Origin: Camarhynchus parvulus
Taxonomy: Eukaryota > Chordata > Aves > Passeriformes > Thraupidae
DNA length: 64,000 bases
Reading direction: 5' to 3'
NCBI RefSeq assembly: GCF_901933205.1
Contig: NC_044574.1
Span: 6,470,733 to 6,534,732, forward strand
The stretch's first letter is position 1; the number at the start of each line of letters is the position of its first letter. This document shows positions 1-13,290 of this stretch, one piece after another. The position numbers and the translations under genes were made by a program. Below the pieces are notes generated by a model that worked only from the letters and a program-made list of their open reading frames with translations, was not told where the DNA came from and searched no databases.

Positions 1-1627
1 CAAGATGACACATGGTTTTGGTTTGGTTTCTGCTTTCAGAGAGGGAACATGCTCATCATGTGCTGAGCCATTGGCACAGGGTACTCGGGGTCTGAGACCA
101 CGACCAGTGCTCTGCAATGCCAGACCTGGGGATGCAGAGACAGCCCTTAACAGACACCAGCTCAAGATATTCAGTGATAAAGGAGGTGACCTTGAGCCCC
201 ATAGGATGATTTGATCTCTGAGGCCAATTGCTATTGCATGCACTAAGCCACTGCTGGTCACTGCATTTTAGGCAAAATCATCTTGCTCATACCTACTAAC
301 TACAAACCTTGCTGCTCTACCAGTTATGATACCAAATTTCCTTCATGCTGCTCCTTTCTTGCAGTTTATTTCTTCTTTCCAGCATATATTTGCTTTCCAC
401 TTGTTTAGTACAGCAGCATTTCTCTCTCCCGGCCCAACCTTTGCTTCCTAAAAGCTTGCAGCAGTCCAGCCACTGCTCTCACTGAGCTGGAGGGACAAAT
501 CAGCTAAAATCTCCTTCTAGGCTATAGGAAATCTGTAGGGAGGTGGTCCCATTTTGAAATTTTGTAGAGAGGAAATGCACATTCTGTGAGATCATCCACT
601 GTGATATCTGCTGGGAGGAACTGGAGATGCCATGTGCAGTGCTCAGCTCACCCAAACCCCGTCTGACAGGAAAAGGAATTCCTGTGTAATAAAAATTAAG
701 ATAATTGCCTATGAAGAAATGTTTCATTGTCAAGGGTATTTTCATACCCATTAGTGGAGAGGAGGTCAAATTCAGAGAACATAAGTTCAAGTCCTGGAAG
801 AGATGGCTTTGTTTTTGTTTGAGTTACCATTTTGTGTTTTTTTCACAGATGTCACTGGGTTCTGGGGTAAGTCTTCACTTATTTTTCTGCAGCAAGCTTT
901 AAAGTCCTAAAACTGTGGAAGCTCTGAGCAAAGAGAATATCACTGTTCTCTCCATTTTTTGCACATCTATTGAGGAAGAGGTTCCACATATATTGAAGAA
1001 AACAGTTTTTTTCTTCCAGCATCTCAAAGTGCACAGCTGAGCAGTTCACCTGGCTCCATCTGAACCCCCAGACCAGACTTACTCATCTCTGAATGTGAGG
1101 ATACTGGGAATATGGAGTTTAAAGGAGTCACAGCTGGCTGTGGAGAAGTATCTGGTCCTCCCTCATTGTCTGTTCTGATCCTGCATAAACAAACTTCAAG
1201 GGACAGTGAAAGTAAAGTGTGATTTTCATGTTAAAGAGAGGGAAAATTAAGAAAGGGGAAAATGTGGGAGGAGTAAGAACTGTTACAGATTTCTGGGATT
1301 TTGTGGCTGGAGTAAGGGCAGTTGGGTGGAGGACCAGGACAGAGCTGTGCAGGAGATGCTGTTTCAGTCTTTCACTTTCCTATAAATACATGTAAGTTCA
1401 GGACTATTGGGACTGGATTTGTAGTGAACTTTGCTAGGAGAAGTAGTGGGGGACGGACTTAGGGGGGAAACAATTATGAGATGATGCCTTCAAAATATTC
1501 AGAATTAGGAGAGATGCTCTTGCTGATATTGGCCATGGGCTTGGAAGACCTTGGGTTTCTTCTGGGGTCAGCCATAAGACACCAAGCAAAGGTTTCAGCT
1601 CATGCATGAGCTTTGCAGTGGTATCAG
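1..1627. other. Gene-poor flank, nothing recognised
   Basis: Unique-looking AT-moderate DNA. All open frames are short, overlap on both strands and lack recognisable domains. No repeat family was identified by eye. Confidence 0.5.
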
Positions 1628-1848
1628 GCTTAGGAAAAGTTCTTCCCCCACAGGGTGGCTGGGCACTGACCAGGCTCCCCAGGGCAGTGGTCACAGCACC
1701 AGCCTGGCAGAGCTCAAGGGGTGTTTGGACAAGGCTCTCAGGCACCTTCTGGGATTCTTGGGGCTGTCCTGTACAGGGCCAGGAGCTGGACTTCACTGGT
1801 CCTTATGGGTTTCTTCAAGCTCAGGATATTCTATTATTCTATGATCAC
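1628..1848 (+). mobile_element. CR1 LINE 3' fragment
   Basis: Matches the 3' end of avian CR1: the AGGAAAAGTTCTTCCCCCAC segment, then the ACTGACCAGGCTCCCCAGGG segment, then the terminal ATTCTATTATTCTATGA repeat-like tail at 1,829-1,845. The 5' part is missing, as is typical of truncated insertions. Short open frames across it are remnants without function. Confidence 0.85.
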
Positions 1849-4119
1849 AGTGGAGATTTATTTGGGAGTGCCTGTACTCCTCCATGGACTTGGACATGCT
1901 GGCTGCATCATTTCTTCACAGTGGCTCAGGGAAGCCAGAGTCTGTACAGGATAAGAGACCCTCTGGCTGAATCCCTTGTGCATTAGAGAGCCTGTTCTAG
2001 CAGATTGAAGTACCACATGAAATACACTAGGTCTTCATCTGGGAAATAACTCCTGTCTTTCCACCAAAGGGATCTAAGAGAGATAAGCAGGACACCTTTG
2101 GACCAAATGCATTATCTTCTCACCTACTTTGGCTCTGCTGAACATCAGCACTGGCATATTAAGAGCAAAGATTTGAAAGAAAATCTTCCTGTCTGCAAGC
2201 AAAGGGCAGTGTCTGTGGGGTGGAACAGCACCTGATGGTTGGGATCCTGATGGGATTAGCAAAAGCCCAGAACGGAGCTTCCAGGCAACATACTGCTGAC
2301 AAACAGGAGTCACAAACGCTCAGATTTTGATCTCTGCTTGTTTTTATGCAGTAGTCCAAGGGGTCCTTGAATGAACATGTTTCACCACTCTGTCCTTCCA
2401 GAGAGACCTCATGTCATGTTTGATACTGAGGGGCCTTGGACTGAGCAGCAGTGGCTGCTTCTCTGCTCATCTCCTTCAGCTGCACTCTCCAGAGAACTCT
2501 TTCTTCCCTCCTCTTTGTCTCCTGCTTAGTAACATCTCCTTCTGTTTGTCCTTGATTTTAACAACTGAGAATGTGCCTATGTGTTGTCTACACTGGATTT
2601 TTGAATGAGTGCCCACTGGCCAGCTGGTGTTGTTGGCATTTTGGCCTAGACTGATGAGAAGAAAGGAGAAGGACTTGGATTCAGGACTCCAAAAATTGAA
2701 ACCACCTCATTTTTCATCCCCTTTGATTAACTCACTGATTTATTTGCCTGTAACAATGACAAATGACACCACCAGCTGATGCTATCACATTTGGCAGAGT
2801 CATCCTGGTTTTGAACTCGTCAATTAAAAATCCACATTTTATAGTAATGCTTCACAAGCTCTTGGGGGAAAAATGTCTCTGACAGATACAAGCTAAGTAG
2901 GAATCTAAAGGGTTCCCAACAGTATGAACAAATAGTTCCTTCATGTCCTACTATTTATTCAGAACTACAAATATTCACCAGTGCTGCTCACTACCATGAT
3001 TGCAGGATGTCTGTGTTTTATTCTTATTGGGTTTTTTGTCTGCTTTACTGTGAGTCTAATGTTGATGTTTATTTACACCAGTGTCAACTGGGAGCACTTT
3101 CACAAAAATTGACTGTGCTGGCTTTACAGTAGCGCAGGCTCCAGAAAGGCTGAAAATGCCTCATCCAAGCAGCTGAGGGCAGGTGGTTGCTTGTTGAAGT
3201 CGGGATCTCACCTTTCACTTAAAATCTGGCACCTGCCTTCCTGGATTTTAGGAGAGGCTCTCTGAATGCAGAAGTCTCAAACCAAGAAAGCAAACTACAA
3301 CACCAAATGTTGTATTCTTCCCCTCTTGTTCTTGTTGCCTGAGGGCTGGCTGGGAAGGTGTCTTGTGGTTGAGTTTTCAGGTCAGACACTGCTGAATGTC
3401 AGGGTTTTGCATGGAAGTTACCCCATGCCTGTGGCATCCATCAATGCCAGCAACAGCTTTGGTCTCCAAGATGCTCTGCTTGTGGAATGGACCAAACCCT
3501 CTCCTGTCCTGTATCATATCTGAAATATTTTATGTCCAATGGAGAGGAACACAGACCCCAAATCCCCCAGACTACCTGGCATGCTCCATCAGGGGATCAT
3601 GAACCCCACCTACTGTCCTAAAATCCAGTTTAATTGCCATCATGAATTTAACAAGTGAATTCAAACTTTGACCCTGCAAGGTCTGTACCCAAATTCTCAT
3701 GACCCTGAAAGCCACAGAACATGTCCAGGAAGAGGGGACAGGAGGAAATCTTCAGGAGAAGCTCCAGGCATGGCTCACAGGACAGAAAACAGTTCCCTTG
3801 AGTGATCCCCTGCAAGACAGGAGCTTACCCAGGCACAGAGGAATGGGGGTTGTGTTCGGACCCACTTTTCTGGGGAACAGCTCTAATAAAATCAGGGGTG
3901 TGATGATCTGTGCTTGCTGCTGTGAGCTCTGCAGCACATGGAAGAGGAGAATGAGTCAGGAATCACACACCTGGAGCTGTGGAGCAGACACAGGTAAACC
4001 TAAATGGCTTTGCATTTGACATGAAGTCTAATTTCAGTAGGCAGAGCCAGCAGAATGAGTGGCTCTAAGTCGGACCTGTAAAATGTAAAGTACTCACCCC
4101 CCTCCCCTCCTGTGGTGCT

Positions 4120-4500
4120 GTTAGTAATTAATTCAGCACATCTGCTAATGCTCCTTGTCTCTCTCCACTGCCCATGGCTCTTGTTTAAATGTTAATACTC
4201 CATGTGCTACCTTTTATCTGGAGATGAAGATGGATTGCTGTGTCAGACTGGATTTAAATTCATTTTGCTGTTAAAAATTTGTAATTATATTGAAAGGTTG
4301 TACGAAGTCCAAGACCTCTCTGGGCTACTGTGGTTAATTAGCTGCTACAGATATTGTGCATTCAATCAAATTGTTCTCACTGCATTAAATTTGGTTATTA
4401 AACACTTGAAATAGTTGAGATATTAGCAACGCTTGATGGCTGGAAGGTCACACTCTCCGTTACGCATCCAGGCCGCGTGTCAGGCAATTTCAGAGTAAAT
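4120..4500. promoter_or_regulatory. Candidate conserved non-coding element
   Basis: AT-rich stretch dense in homeodomain cores (TAATTA near 4,125; TTAATTAG near 4,334), the E-box CATCTG near 4,139, and CpGs near 4,455-4,476. It has no repeat signature. This composition is typical of developmental enhancers near bHLH genes. The call is an inference from composition. Confidence 0.3.
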
Positions 4501-5489
4501 GGATTTGTGGGTTGAAGAGCCCTCTGAGAAGGGGTTTAGTAATGGTTGGCAGATTTGCACAGACACAGAGGTTGCAGTGGGAGGCTGGGGCTGGAACATT
4601 TATGATGAGATGGATTCTTCATGCAGCAGATCAGGTGAGATCTGGCCCTGCTTGCAGGCTCCACCAAGCAAGCACTGTTCGAAAGGGTCCTGCCAGGCTG
4701 TTTGTAGGAAGGGAGAGGATTGCTCCAACTAAATTCAGATGCAAGTGATAAGAAAGCTTTCAATGATGATATGAAATTGGGAAGGGAGCTACCACACATA
4801 AATGGAAATGAATGTTTTTGTGCATTGGCTTTTGACAAAGTCTTGTGACCACAGACAAGGAAGACATCTCTTTTAGGTGCATCTGGTGGCACCAGCTGAC
4901 AGAAGAAAGCTCCTGAGTGGTGGTCTGGGTTCTGCACAGCTTGTTTGAAGGTATCATGGACGTGGCTCAGACAGCCCCTGGGGTGCCCAACACAGACACC
5001 TTCACCTTAGAGATGGGGACACTGAGGCAGGAGGTTTGTCAGGGTCACAGACAATAGAAATCTAATCTTCTCTAGAAACTAAACCAGAGCTTCTCCATTG
5101 CTCAAAGTGCACTTCAGTGCTTTATTGGGGTTATTAAAGAGAGCCCTCAGCCCCTCTCTGCAGGGATGATGCTGCAGCATGGGGTCCACATTTCAAAGCA
5201 ATGAAGCAGATCCTCCCTCCTTAGCAGCTCTCATCTGCCACCTCCATGTCCCTAAATCAGGAAAGCAGTGAATATTCACTTCCCCCAAAAAAGTGCACCC
5301 CTGATTCCTATTCCAGGAGCTCCCCAAAAGCCATCATTGCCATCTGCTCCAACACAGGAATGTGAGCGCTTGTCTTCTCTCGTCTTTCTTTTGGAAAAAC
5401 ACAGAGAGGAGGTTATTCTTTCTCTCTCCACTGGACATGTGCTATCTCCCAGCCCCGCAGCCTGCAGCTGGTTTTCTTTGTCAGAGGAT

Positions 5490-5910
5490 TTTGGCTGAGC
5501 TGCGGCGATAATTACACAGCTGGGCAGTGGGAAATCCCGCCCAGTAGCTGACGCCTGCCTAATCGCCGCTGGTTGTGTTCCGAGACTCCAGGACCTGCTG
5601 TAATAACACAGCCACTTAATTAGTCTTTTCCTGAGTAAAGGCTTTGGAAAGCAAAGCAATCGCAGCTTCCTAGATCCTCTTAACTATGTGAGTACACAAT
5701 GGGCGAAAACAGCCCCGATAAAGGGCCACAAAAGGGGCTTGGGCAGCTGGGTGTCCGGTCTTTGCCCTGCCTCAGTTTCCCCTCTTGGCTTTCTCGCTAC
5801 CTCGCGTCGGGACCATCCAAGCAACACCCACGCCGGGGGCGGAGTTTATTACAAGGACATAGCAGTTCAAAATGTCAGAATAAATCAATATAAACATTTC
5901 CTTCTGTCCC
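5490..5910. promoter_or_regulatory. Candidate conserved non-coding element with clustered CpGs
   Basis: Contains GGCGATAATTACACAGCTG near 5,501, CCTAATCGCCGCTGG near 5,557, CACTTAATTAG near 5,612 and GCCCCGATAAAGGGCC near 5,711. Retained CpGs sit among GATA-like, homeodomain and E-box motifs in otherwise CpG-poor flank. It is not recognised as a repeat. Confidence 0.3.
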
Positions 5911-7739
5911 AGGGCTGTCTGGCATTTCACCCACCTCTCCATTTGTGAAGCTTTCACCACGAGCAGCTCCAGCTCACCACCCAAGCTAACTGCTCCATGT
6001 CAGAGCGTCTGAAAGCAGCCTGTGCTGTTATTTTAGCTTGTTTCTAGGTTTGCATCAATGACAGAGTGTCTCTTCTGTGTTTGGAGAATTCAGACGCTGA
6101 ATTAACAGCAAGCTGAACTGCAGTAATTTACTGTGCCTGTGCTTTCACCCTGTTGCAACTGGGAAAACTTTGCAGAGGTTTAAACTAATTTATTCCCCTT
6201 GCCCTGCTTGCCTTGGGCTTAGGAGACAGCATTGTTAACCACGGCTCAGCTGACAGCATTGCACTGTGTCAAAGCTTAAATAAACTTTGCTGAAAATCAG
6301 TGTTAAAAGAGTGTAAAGGGCCATTATTATCCAAACGTGGAAAAAGAAAAGAAAACCCCTCATCTGCTCCTCTTCCTCATTGACCACCCAGCCCCCTGAT
6401 AATCCCTCATTACTCCTTTATTGCCTGGATTATGAGAATTTACCAGCCCCTCAGACCCTCCTCCTTACCCCTGACCCATCCCCAAATCCTGACAATACCT
6501 TCATCCTCATAACCAGCTGATGACCTCTCTCCTCCTCGCCCACACATTCTTTGTTCCTCCCCTTCTCCAAGACACCCCAAATCCATTTCCTTCTGTCAGC
6601 AGTTCTTGTCTTGGCTGATCTCTCCAAACGTCCTGCTCAAAGTTCTCCAAGTTGGCATTTTTGTTGTGTGGCAATCCCATTTTTGCCTAAATTTGAGGCT
6701 ATTCACCTCTCTTCTTCTTGGCACACTCTTCCACTCACTGCTGACGTGTGGTTGCCTTCCCTATGCTGGCCCTCCTTCTCCTGGTCTCACTCTGCCTGCG
6801 CTGGCAGGGCATCAAATAACAACCACAGAAAACACCCAAACAGGCCTTGAAAGCAAGAAAAATAGGGTACTAAAAGGGGGAATGCAGCCATAAGATGGCT
6901 CTGCTTACAAGGGCTCCAAGATCTCTTTGGTTGGATGACTGAAATTCAAAACCCAGTCCAAATTGTTATTGTAGTTTGCTTTGTAAAGGTGCAGTATGAA
7001 ACTCTGGCACTCAGACTCCAGTCCAGATTTCCTTCTCTTCTGTGCAGTTTCTGGTTTCAGTGTTGGGTCAGATCAAAGTTATCCCTGGAGACAGGGTTAC
7101 TACACCTTCTCCATTCTGAGCTGGGTTTGCTCTTCAGTTCCACCACCAAGTTCAGTGCTCAGAGTAGACATATATTAGTGTTTTTCATTTTCTGTTTAGT
7201 CCCTAGCACTGGATTTATGTCATGAGTCCATAATATCTAATTTTTCTTGTCCATCTTTCACATCCATATTTTTTGTGCCAAACTTTGAACATTAATACAG
7301 ATTGTAGCAATTCTCTGTGGTAGACCCAGGCCCAACAGCTTTAACAAACCTGAGGGTAATTGACATTTAGGCACTTTGGAGGACACGTACCAGCAGCTTC
7401 TTCTCCCAGAGCTACACGCCCAAATATGTTCCCAGTACAAACACTGCTGAATCCAGGCTCCAGATATTTATTTTCCTTTGCTGCATTTCTTATTTCCTGA
7501 GAGTTGGTATCTCAGAAAAAGCCCAAGCCGTTCCCAGCTCAGAGTTGTCTATCCTCCAAGGCAGCTCCACAGCTCTGAAGCTTGGCCATGTGGTGGTCAA
7601 AACCAGACCAGGATCACCACCCTGAGTCCCCTGGGTGAGAGAAGAGAGGAGGGGAGAGGAGATAAAAGTGAGGGTATGATAGTCCCTCCAATGGATCTGC
7701 TTACAGAGCTCTTGGGTGAAATTGTTCATTCAAAACATT

Positions 7740-8050
7740 CTTTTTGCTGAACATGCCTTTAAATAAAAAAATCAAAACAAAAATCTGTGGGAAATGTCCA
7801 ATTTCAACAACAATTTTAAGGTTTTCATTGAGGAAGAAAAAGCTTGAAAAATGTGCACTTTTTTGGCAAAAGTAAGCTAAGGAGTTTGGCAAAAAAACAG
7901 ATGAAAACCAAAAACCAGAAATCCCAAATTGTTTTGGTTTCTGGCCAAAATGTTTCCAGTTTTTGATTGCCAGAAACCAAACATTTTTCAGTTTTTGCTT
8001 CTTGAATGAAAACCCCTGAACTTCTGCAGAAAAGTGTTAAGATAAGCTTT
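7740..8050. repeat. AT-rich patch with imperfect palindrome
   Basis: A-rich then T-rich sequence repeatedly using TTTGG/CCAAA words. A perfect 12-bp inverted repeat (TTGGTTTCTGGC at 7,934-7,945 and its complement at 7,969-7,980) can be extended a few pairs with a bulge. It may be the remnant of an old non-autonomous DNA transposon; the family is not identified. Confidence 0.3.
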
Positions 8051-9019
8051 TGTTTTCACTGATTGTCTTTCATAGGAGCAGAAACAATTTCTGCCTTTTC
8101 CCTTTTCCCTCCGTAGATGGATGTGTGTGACTATGGGACTGTGATGTTCCATTTCTGAGCTCCATTTGCTCGTCAACCTGAGCTGCAGCACTTTCTCTGC
8201 CTGGTTTAATCCCTCCAGCCCTGGCTCTCTGCCCATTTCTGGCTGTTTGTGGGCAGGTTTGAGCATCCCCTGCAAAACCCTTCAAGCCTTCAGCTTCCAG
8301 AGATGTCAGGAGTATCTGAGGGTTGCAAACACATTACAGGACTAGCTGGGCATTATGCAGGATCTGGCCCTCAAAAATCTACCTTCATCTTGGTGGGGAA
8401 GCCTGGATTAGGCAACACATCCTGGCTTCCTAATTGTGATTTTCCAGCCTTGCTTACCACCCACTGTGCCTGGGATTACACCTGTCTGAGTGTGCATGTT
8501 CTACATCGCTGCGTTCCAGCTTGGATACACTCCCTTAAAAACAATTACTTCATGTGGTGGATCTAGTTAACACTCCTTCCAGCTCTGAGCTGCCTCTGAC
8601 CCTGCAGATGCTAAGTGTTAGCAGTTGTGCTCTAGTTGCTGTAATTCTCATTACCTCAGTGTAGACAAGACCTGTTTGCACCTTAAAAGCTTTAAAATCT
8701 TTTAGGGGAATCCCTACGGAGGGTTTGGTGATGGGGGTGGTTTTTTCTTCCCAAAAATGCTGAATGCCAGTATCTGCCATCTCCTTCACTGGAGCTATGT
8801 GAGATGGGCACTTGGGGCAGCTCAGCCAATCTTTTTGCCCTTTACCAGCCTGCTGAAATCATTGCCAAATTTAAAGCCAGGCCCTAGTGGGTTTTCTTCT
8901 TGGTTTCAGATGTGGAGGTGACCAGCTGTTGATTGAGTGTTGCAGAGATCTTTGGAGAACAGTGTGCATTCGGCTTGGAGATGAAGGGCTAAATTCAGAC
9001 CATTTGTGCTCTTGGCATG

Positions 9020-9130
9020 CTGCTCCTCCTCATGGCTGTGTGTTTGCTTTAGAAGTCTGACTGGCTGACATGCCCCGGCCGCCAGCTAATGCGGATTAAT
9101 TCTGACTCTCTTCAGGCTTCAAGGAAACAG
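9020..9130. promoter_or_regulatory. Candidate conserved non-coding element
   Basis: A short stretch with CCCCGGCCGCCAGCTAATGCG followed by GATTAATTCTGA. CpG-rich and homeodomain-like motifs are adjacent in CpG-poor surroundings. A second similar patch lies at about 9,590-9,690. Composition-based call only. Confidence 0.22.
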
Positions 9131-10017
9131 ATTGTGGAGGGGTTTTCATCACAAGGGGAATGAAAGAAGCTAGCAGAGTATCTTAACCCAAACCACGTCA
9201 CCCATTGCTTTCAATCAGAAAGGAGGACAGATGAGATTAACCTCAAAACCCCCCTGGCTTCCTGCAAACCGCAGTGCCAAGTGAGAGAGGAATGCAGGAA
9301 GAGAATGATTTTTTTTTGTGGACATGTAAGGAACTGGACTTAGACCACCAAGCCCATTCCACACTGGCCACCGAACAGTCATCAGAGGGTGTTGACTTTT
9401 GACCACTACTGTTTTTGTTAACAGGAAAAATAAAACCATATGTTGCCTAAGTAGATGCACAAAACTTTTCTCCAAATCCCCACAGACAAACTGTCAGCAG
9501 CAAAAGTATTTACTTTGGTAATGCAGCTGGGCTTAATCCCAGCCCCATTGTGTTTGTGCATGCCTTTTCACCACGGAGCTCAATAACATGCTGTTTGTGA
9601 AGAGGGTGAATGAATGCATGCAGTATGATTTCGGTTATTAGGCCTATCGGTTACAGCCCGAGACAAAAGGCTGGAGTCAACAATGGTAGCACTACACAGG
9701 CCCTGCTCATGCTTCCAGTTAGGCTAAATGGGAATCTCAGTCATCAGTCACGTCAACTGGCCATCAGCTTGAGGTAGGACAGCAGGACTTGGCCCGCTGG
9801 TGCTGATCCTCAGCTGGCTTAAATCAGCGTAAATCCAGTGTAGTCCAAGGAGCCACAGCTGAGGATTTTGGCGCCTACTGTCTATTTTTGAGTTTAGTGG
9901 TTGTTGAATGCTTAAATCTCTGGGCTGCAGGCTCCTGCAGCTGAGCTGTGGATGTGCTCTCAGGCTGCTTCCTCCTGGCTGGGGGTCACAAATGTCAGTG
10001 AAGTCCCTGGATAGCGC

Positions 10018-10770
10018 CACTATATGTGCCAGCCCCGGGGCAATCCCAAGCACAAACACAGGATGAGTGGAGAATGGGTTGAGACCAGCCCTGGGGAGAA
10101 GGACTTGGGGGTGTTGGTGATTGAGAAGCTCAACATAGCCCCTGAAGAAGATTGTCAATGTGCACATGAAGCCCAAAAAGCCGACTGTGTCCTGGGCTGC
10201 ATCACAAGAAGGGTGACCAGAAGATCAAGGGAGGTGATTCTGCCCGTCTACTCTGCTCTCATGAAGCCCCACCAGCAGTGCTGTGTCCAGCTCTGGACCC
10301 CCAACACAAGAAGGATCTGAACCTGCTGAGTCCAGAGGAGATCACAGAGGTGATCAGAGGGCTGGAGCCCCTCTGCTGGGGAGACAGGCTGAGACAGCTG
10401 GGGGTGCTCAGCCTGGAGAAGAGAAGGCTACACCTTCCAGTACCTAAAAAGGCTTCAAGAGAGCTGGAGAGGGACTTTTTACAAGGGCATTGAGTGACAG
10501 GATAAGGAAGAAGGGCTTCAGACTGACAGAGGGCAGGTTTAGATTCAATGAGTAAGACACAGTTTACTCTGCAGGTTCTGATGCACTGGCATGGGTTTCT
10601 CAGAGAAGCTGAGAAATGACAGCTGCCCCATCACTGGAAGTTCTCAAGGCCAAGTTGGATGGGGCTCTGAACAACCTGGACTAGGGGAAAGGTATCCCTG
10701 TCTGTAGCCAGGAGCTTGGACAGAGATGATCTTCAAGATCCCCTGCTATCCCAAACCATGTGGGGATTTT
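10018..10770 (+). mobile_element. CR1 LINE fragment: end of ORF2 and 3' UTR
   Basis: Longest CR1 copy in the window. The plus-strand translation shows a decayed end of CR1 ORF2: GEKDLGVLVIEKLN, then AHEAQKADCVLGCITRR, SREVILPVYSALMKPH and CCVQLWTPNT. Frameshifts and stops follow before EKRRLHLPV and the typical 3' UTR with clauses equivalent to 'valued gene product' segments. The copy is 5'-truncated and inactive. Confidence 0.93.
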
Positions 10771-12999
10771 ATGACATGGCCTCATCAAAATTTGAGTGCA
10801 GAGTAACTCCGTGTTTGAGTACTGTGAACACTGAATATTTTAAACAGGGGCTGGGGGAGGTCAAACCAGGCACCAAATCTGTTCTCTTGTGAGCAAACCT
10901 TTGCAATCAAGGGCAAGTCCTACAGCAGCAGGGCCATGCCTGGTGCTGACACTGATTTGGGCATGGGTTCACTCCCCATGGGAGAGTGCTGTCAGCGTGC
11001 CCTGGTCCCCACTGTGCTGGTGACAGGGCATGGGGCACCCTCACCACAAACTTGCCAAAGGGCTGTTTTACAGCCTGAAAAGCTGAAGCTGTTGCAATTG
11101 TAGTTTGGAAAGGGGATGGAAAGCCACCTGTACTCATTGTCACCAGAAGAGCCATGATTTTTCAGAGTGGTTCCTTCTGACACAGCTGCAGCTGGAAGAG
11201 TGAAAGTTGTCCAGCTCCCACTAAAAACTGTTTTGATGCCTTTTTCTTGTGCTGGAAGCGCTGCATGGAAATGGATTTGTAGCAAACAGAGTTGCGCTTT
11301 AAGTTTGAGGACCCTGACCATGGTTAGCTTAATGCAAAGTATCTGTTCCCAAACACAAAATAAGTGAGGAAGAGGCCAAATTTCTTTTTGGGAAAAATAC
11401 AAAGAACTGCTTTTCTCAGGGAAAAGGCTCATAGATAAACCAGATGTCCCCAGATAAAAGAAGATCTGGTTCTGCTGACACTTCCATAAACCTTTTTTCT
11501 AATATAATAAACTTGAGCAGATTGCTGGTAGATCTATGCAGCACAAATCATTCAGATCTGCAAAAAACCCATGACAAGATGGGTGAATTAAAATATCCTT
11601 TGTAGACCTGCACAACAAAGTAAAACATCTGATAAAACTTAGGGACAATCCCTAAAATACCCCTGTAAAATATGGGACACTTGGGTTAAGGCTGTTTGAC
11701 ACCATTTGCTTCACAAAAAATATTACAGTGCCACCAGTTATTTCCATAGCACCAAACCTTTGGGATGAGAAGTTGACATATTTTGGGGCAGTGGCAGAGA
11801 AAAGCAAGAAGAAATTAAAACAGAGAGAAAGCCCAGAACCTTGGACATGCTCTGGTAACACACTTTCAGCATCACAAAGCTCTGAAGCTATGGCAGTGTC
11901 AGAGTATTGCCATCAGTAGTATAACCTGATTAAAACACTGACACTGTGTGCTGTGAACTGCACAAAAGAGAAACCTTCTGTCCTCAAGAGCTGATGGGCA
12001 CCAGGAGGCCAGGGCAGGGCTGGGAGGTTTTGCAGAAGGAACATTGAAGTTGAAGACAATGAGGCAACCATTAAAATGGAAAAATGCTGGTATTTTTTTC
12101 TGGTTTTTTGGGGAGTGGCAAAATGACTCTTTGTGGAAGACTTTTAGCTTTCAGCAGAGAAAACGATCCTTTTGATATTTTTTTCCCCAAAGAAATTTTC
12201 CTCTCTTTATTTTTTATTTAGGCTGCTGTTGCCACTGAATCTCAAGATTTTCTTCAAAATTTCCTGTGGGGCATGAGACTGGGAATTAATTTAAATAATT
12301 CTTTCTATATGGAAGTTCTAAACCTCCAAATGATGCCCTCATATTTCTTCTTCTCCTCATTATTCAGGACTCAGTCCCCTATTCAAGATTGTCCTTGAGC
12401 AAAGCTGCTTGAAGGGACTCCCAATGCTTCTTAGCCCCACACATTTTCCTTCTGTTGCTTGGCAGTTTTCTGTCCTGCAGCCATGCCAAAACTGCTGCTC
12501 GTGGGTCGTGCTGCAAATGGGGTGTGTGCAATTTCTTTAAATCTCACTTATTTTGTTTCCCCTTCTCTGGTGCCAAGTGTTTTCTTTCACTGACCTGCTT
12601 TACAGATGGTTGAACAGGTCCTAAGGAGGAAAACATTCAGGGACCTCTTTAGCTGGCTTTGCCTCTGGAAAAATGTCACATGGAAGATGTTAGGGGAGCA
12701 TTTTCTGGCCAGTGCCTTGTGTCATCAAAGCAGTCATCTCTTTGAGTTCAGTCATGGGCGGAACAAGGTCTCCTCTGCTGATCTCAGTGCTGTGTCTTCC
12801 TGTGCCAAATTCCTCCAGGTAATGAAGGTCTGAGCAGCACATCCAGGGTGGGAATTGCTTGGGAAAGGACATGAGCACGAGCAGTCCCAGAACAGTCACG
12901 TGTTGTTGGTTAATGCCATTTCCAAGGCTCCCCAAGCCTCTGCTTGGCCGCAGTGCCCAGAGCAGGCTACAGCAGGAGAGAGGGTTGAACCACAGGGAA

Positions 13000-13290
13000 A
13001 TTATAAGTGAGTTAAAACATTCTTGGCCTCCTCAAGCCAGCTAGGATGCTATTTAAAGGACTGTATTATTCCCTGCTGCATCTTCTGGCCTGCACAGGGA
13101 GCTTTCATTAGTGCGGCTGGCAGAGAGAGCGAGCGATAGCGCCTTGGAGAGCTCACGCGGCTTTCCACAACATCTCGCCTTGAAAGAGCCTTTGACTGTG
13201 CATCTTGCAAAATGTTTTCTCTGAGCTGTCAAAATACTCATCTGTCAAACCAGAGGAGTCTGGAATGTGTTACATGTGCGTTGGGGCACT
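13000..13290. promoter_or_regulatory. Candidate conserved non-coding element
   Basis: Contains a CATTAGTGCGGCTGGC segment, GCGAGCGATAGCGCC, CTCACGCGGC, and a long non-repetitive AT/CpG mix ending in ACTCATCTGTC. The cluster of retained CpGs outside any GC-rich island suggests constraint. Inference only. Confidence 0.3.

Larger units (their letters stand above)
1849..10017. other. 3' flank of ATOH8: unique DNA with candidate conserved blocks
   Basis: No gene, RNA or clear mobile element was recognised. The candidate conserved non-coding stretches (4.12-4.50 kb, 5.49-5.91 kb, 9.02-9.13 kb) and an AT-rich palindromic patch (7.74-8.05 kb) are listed separately. The rest shows only short overlapping open frames. 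Confidence 0.5.
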
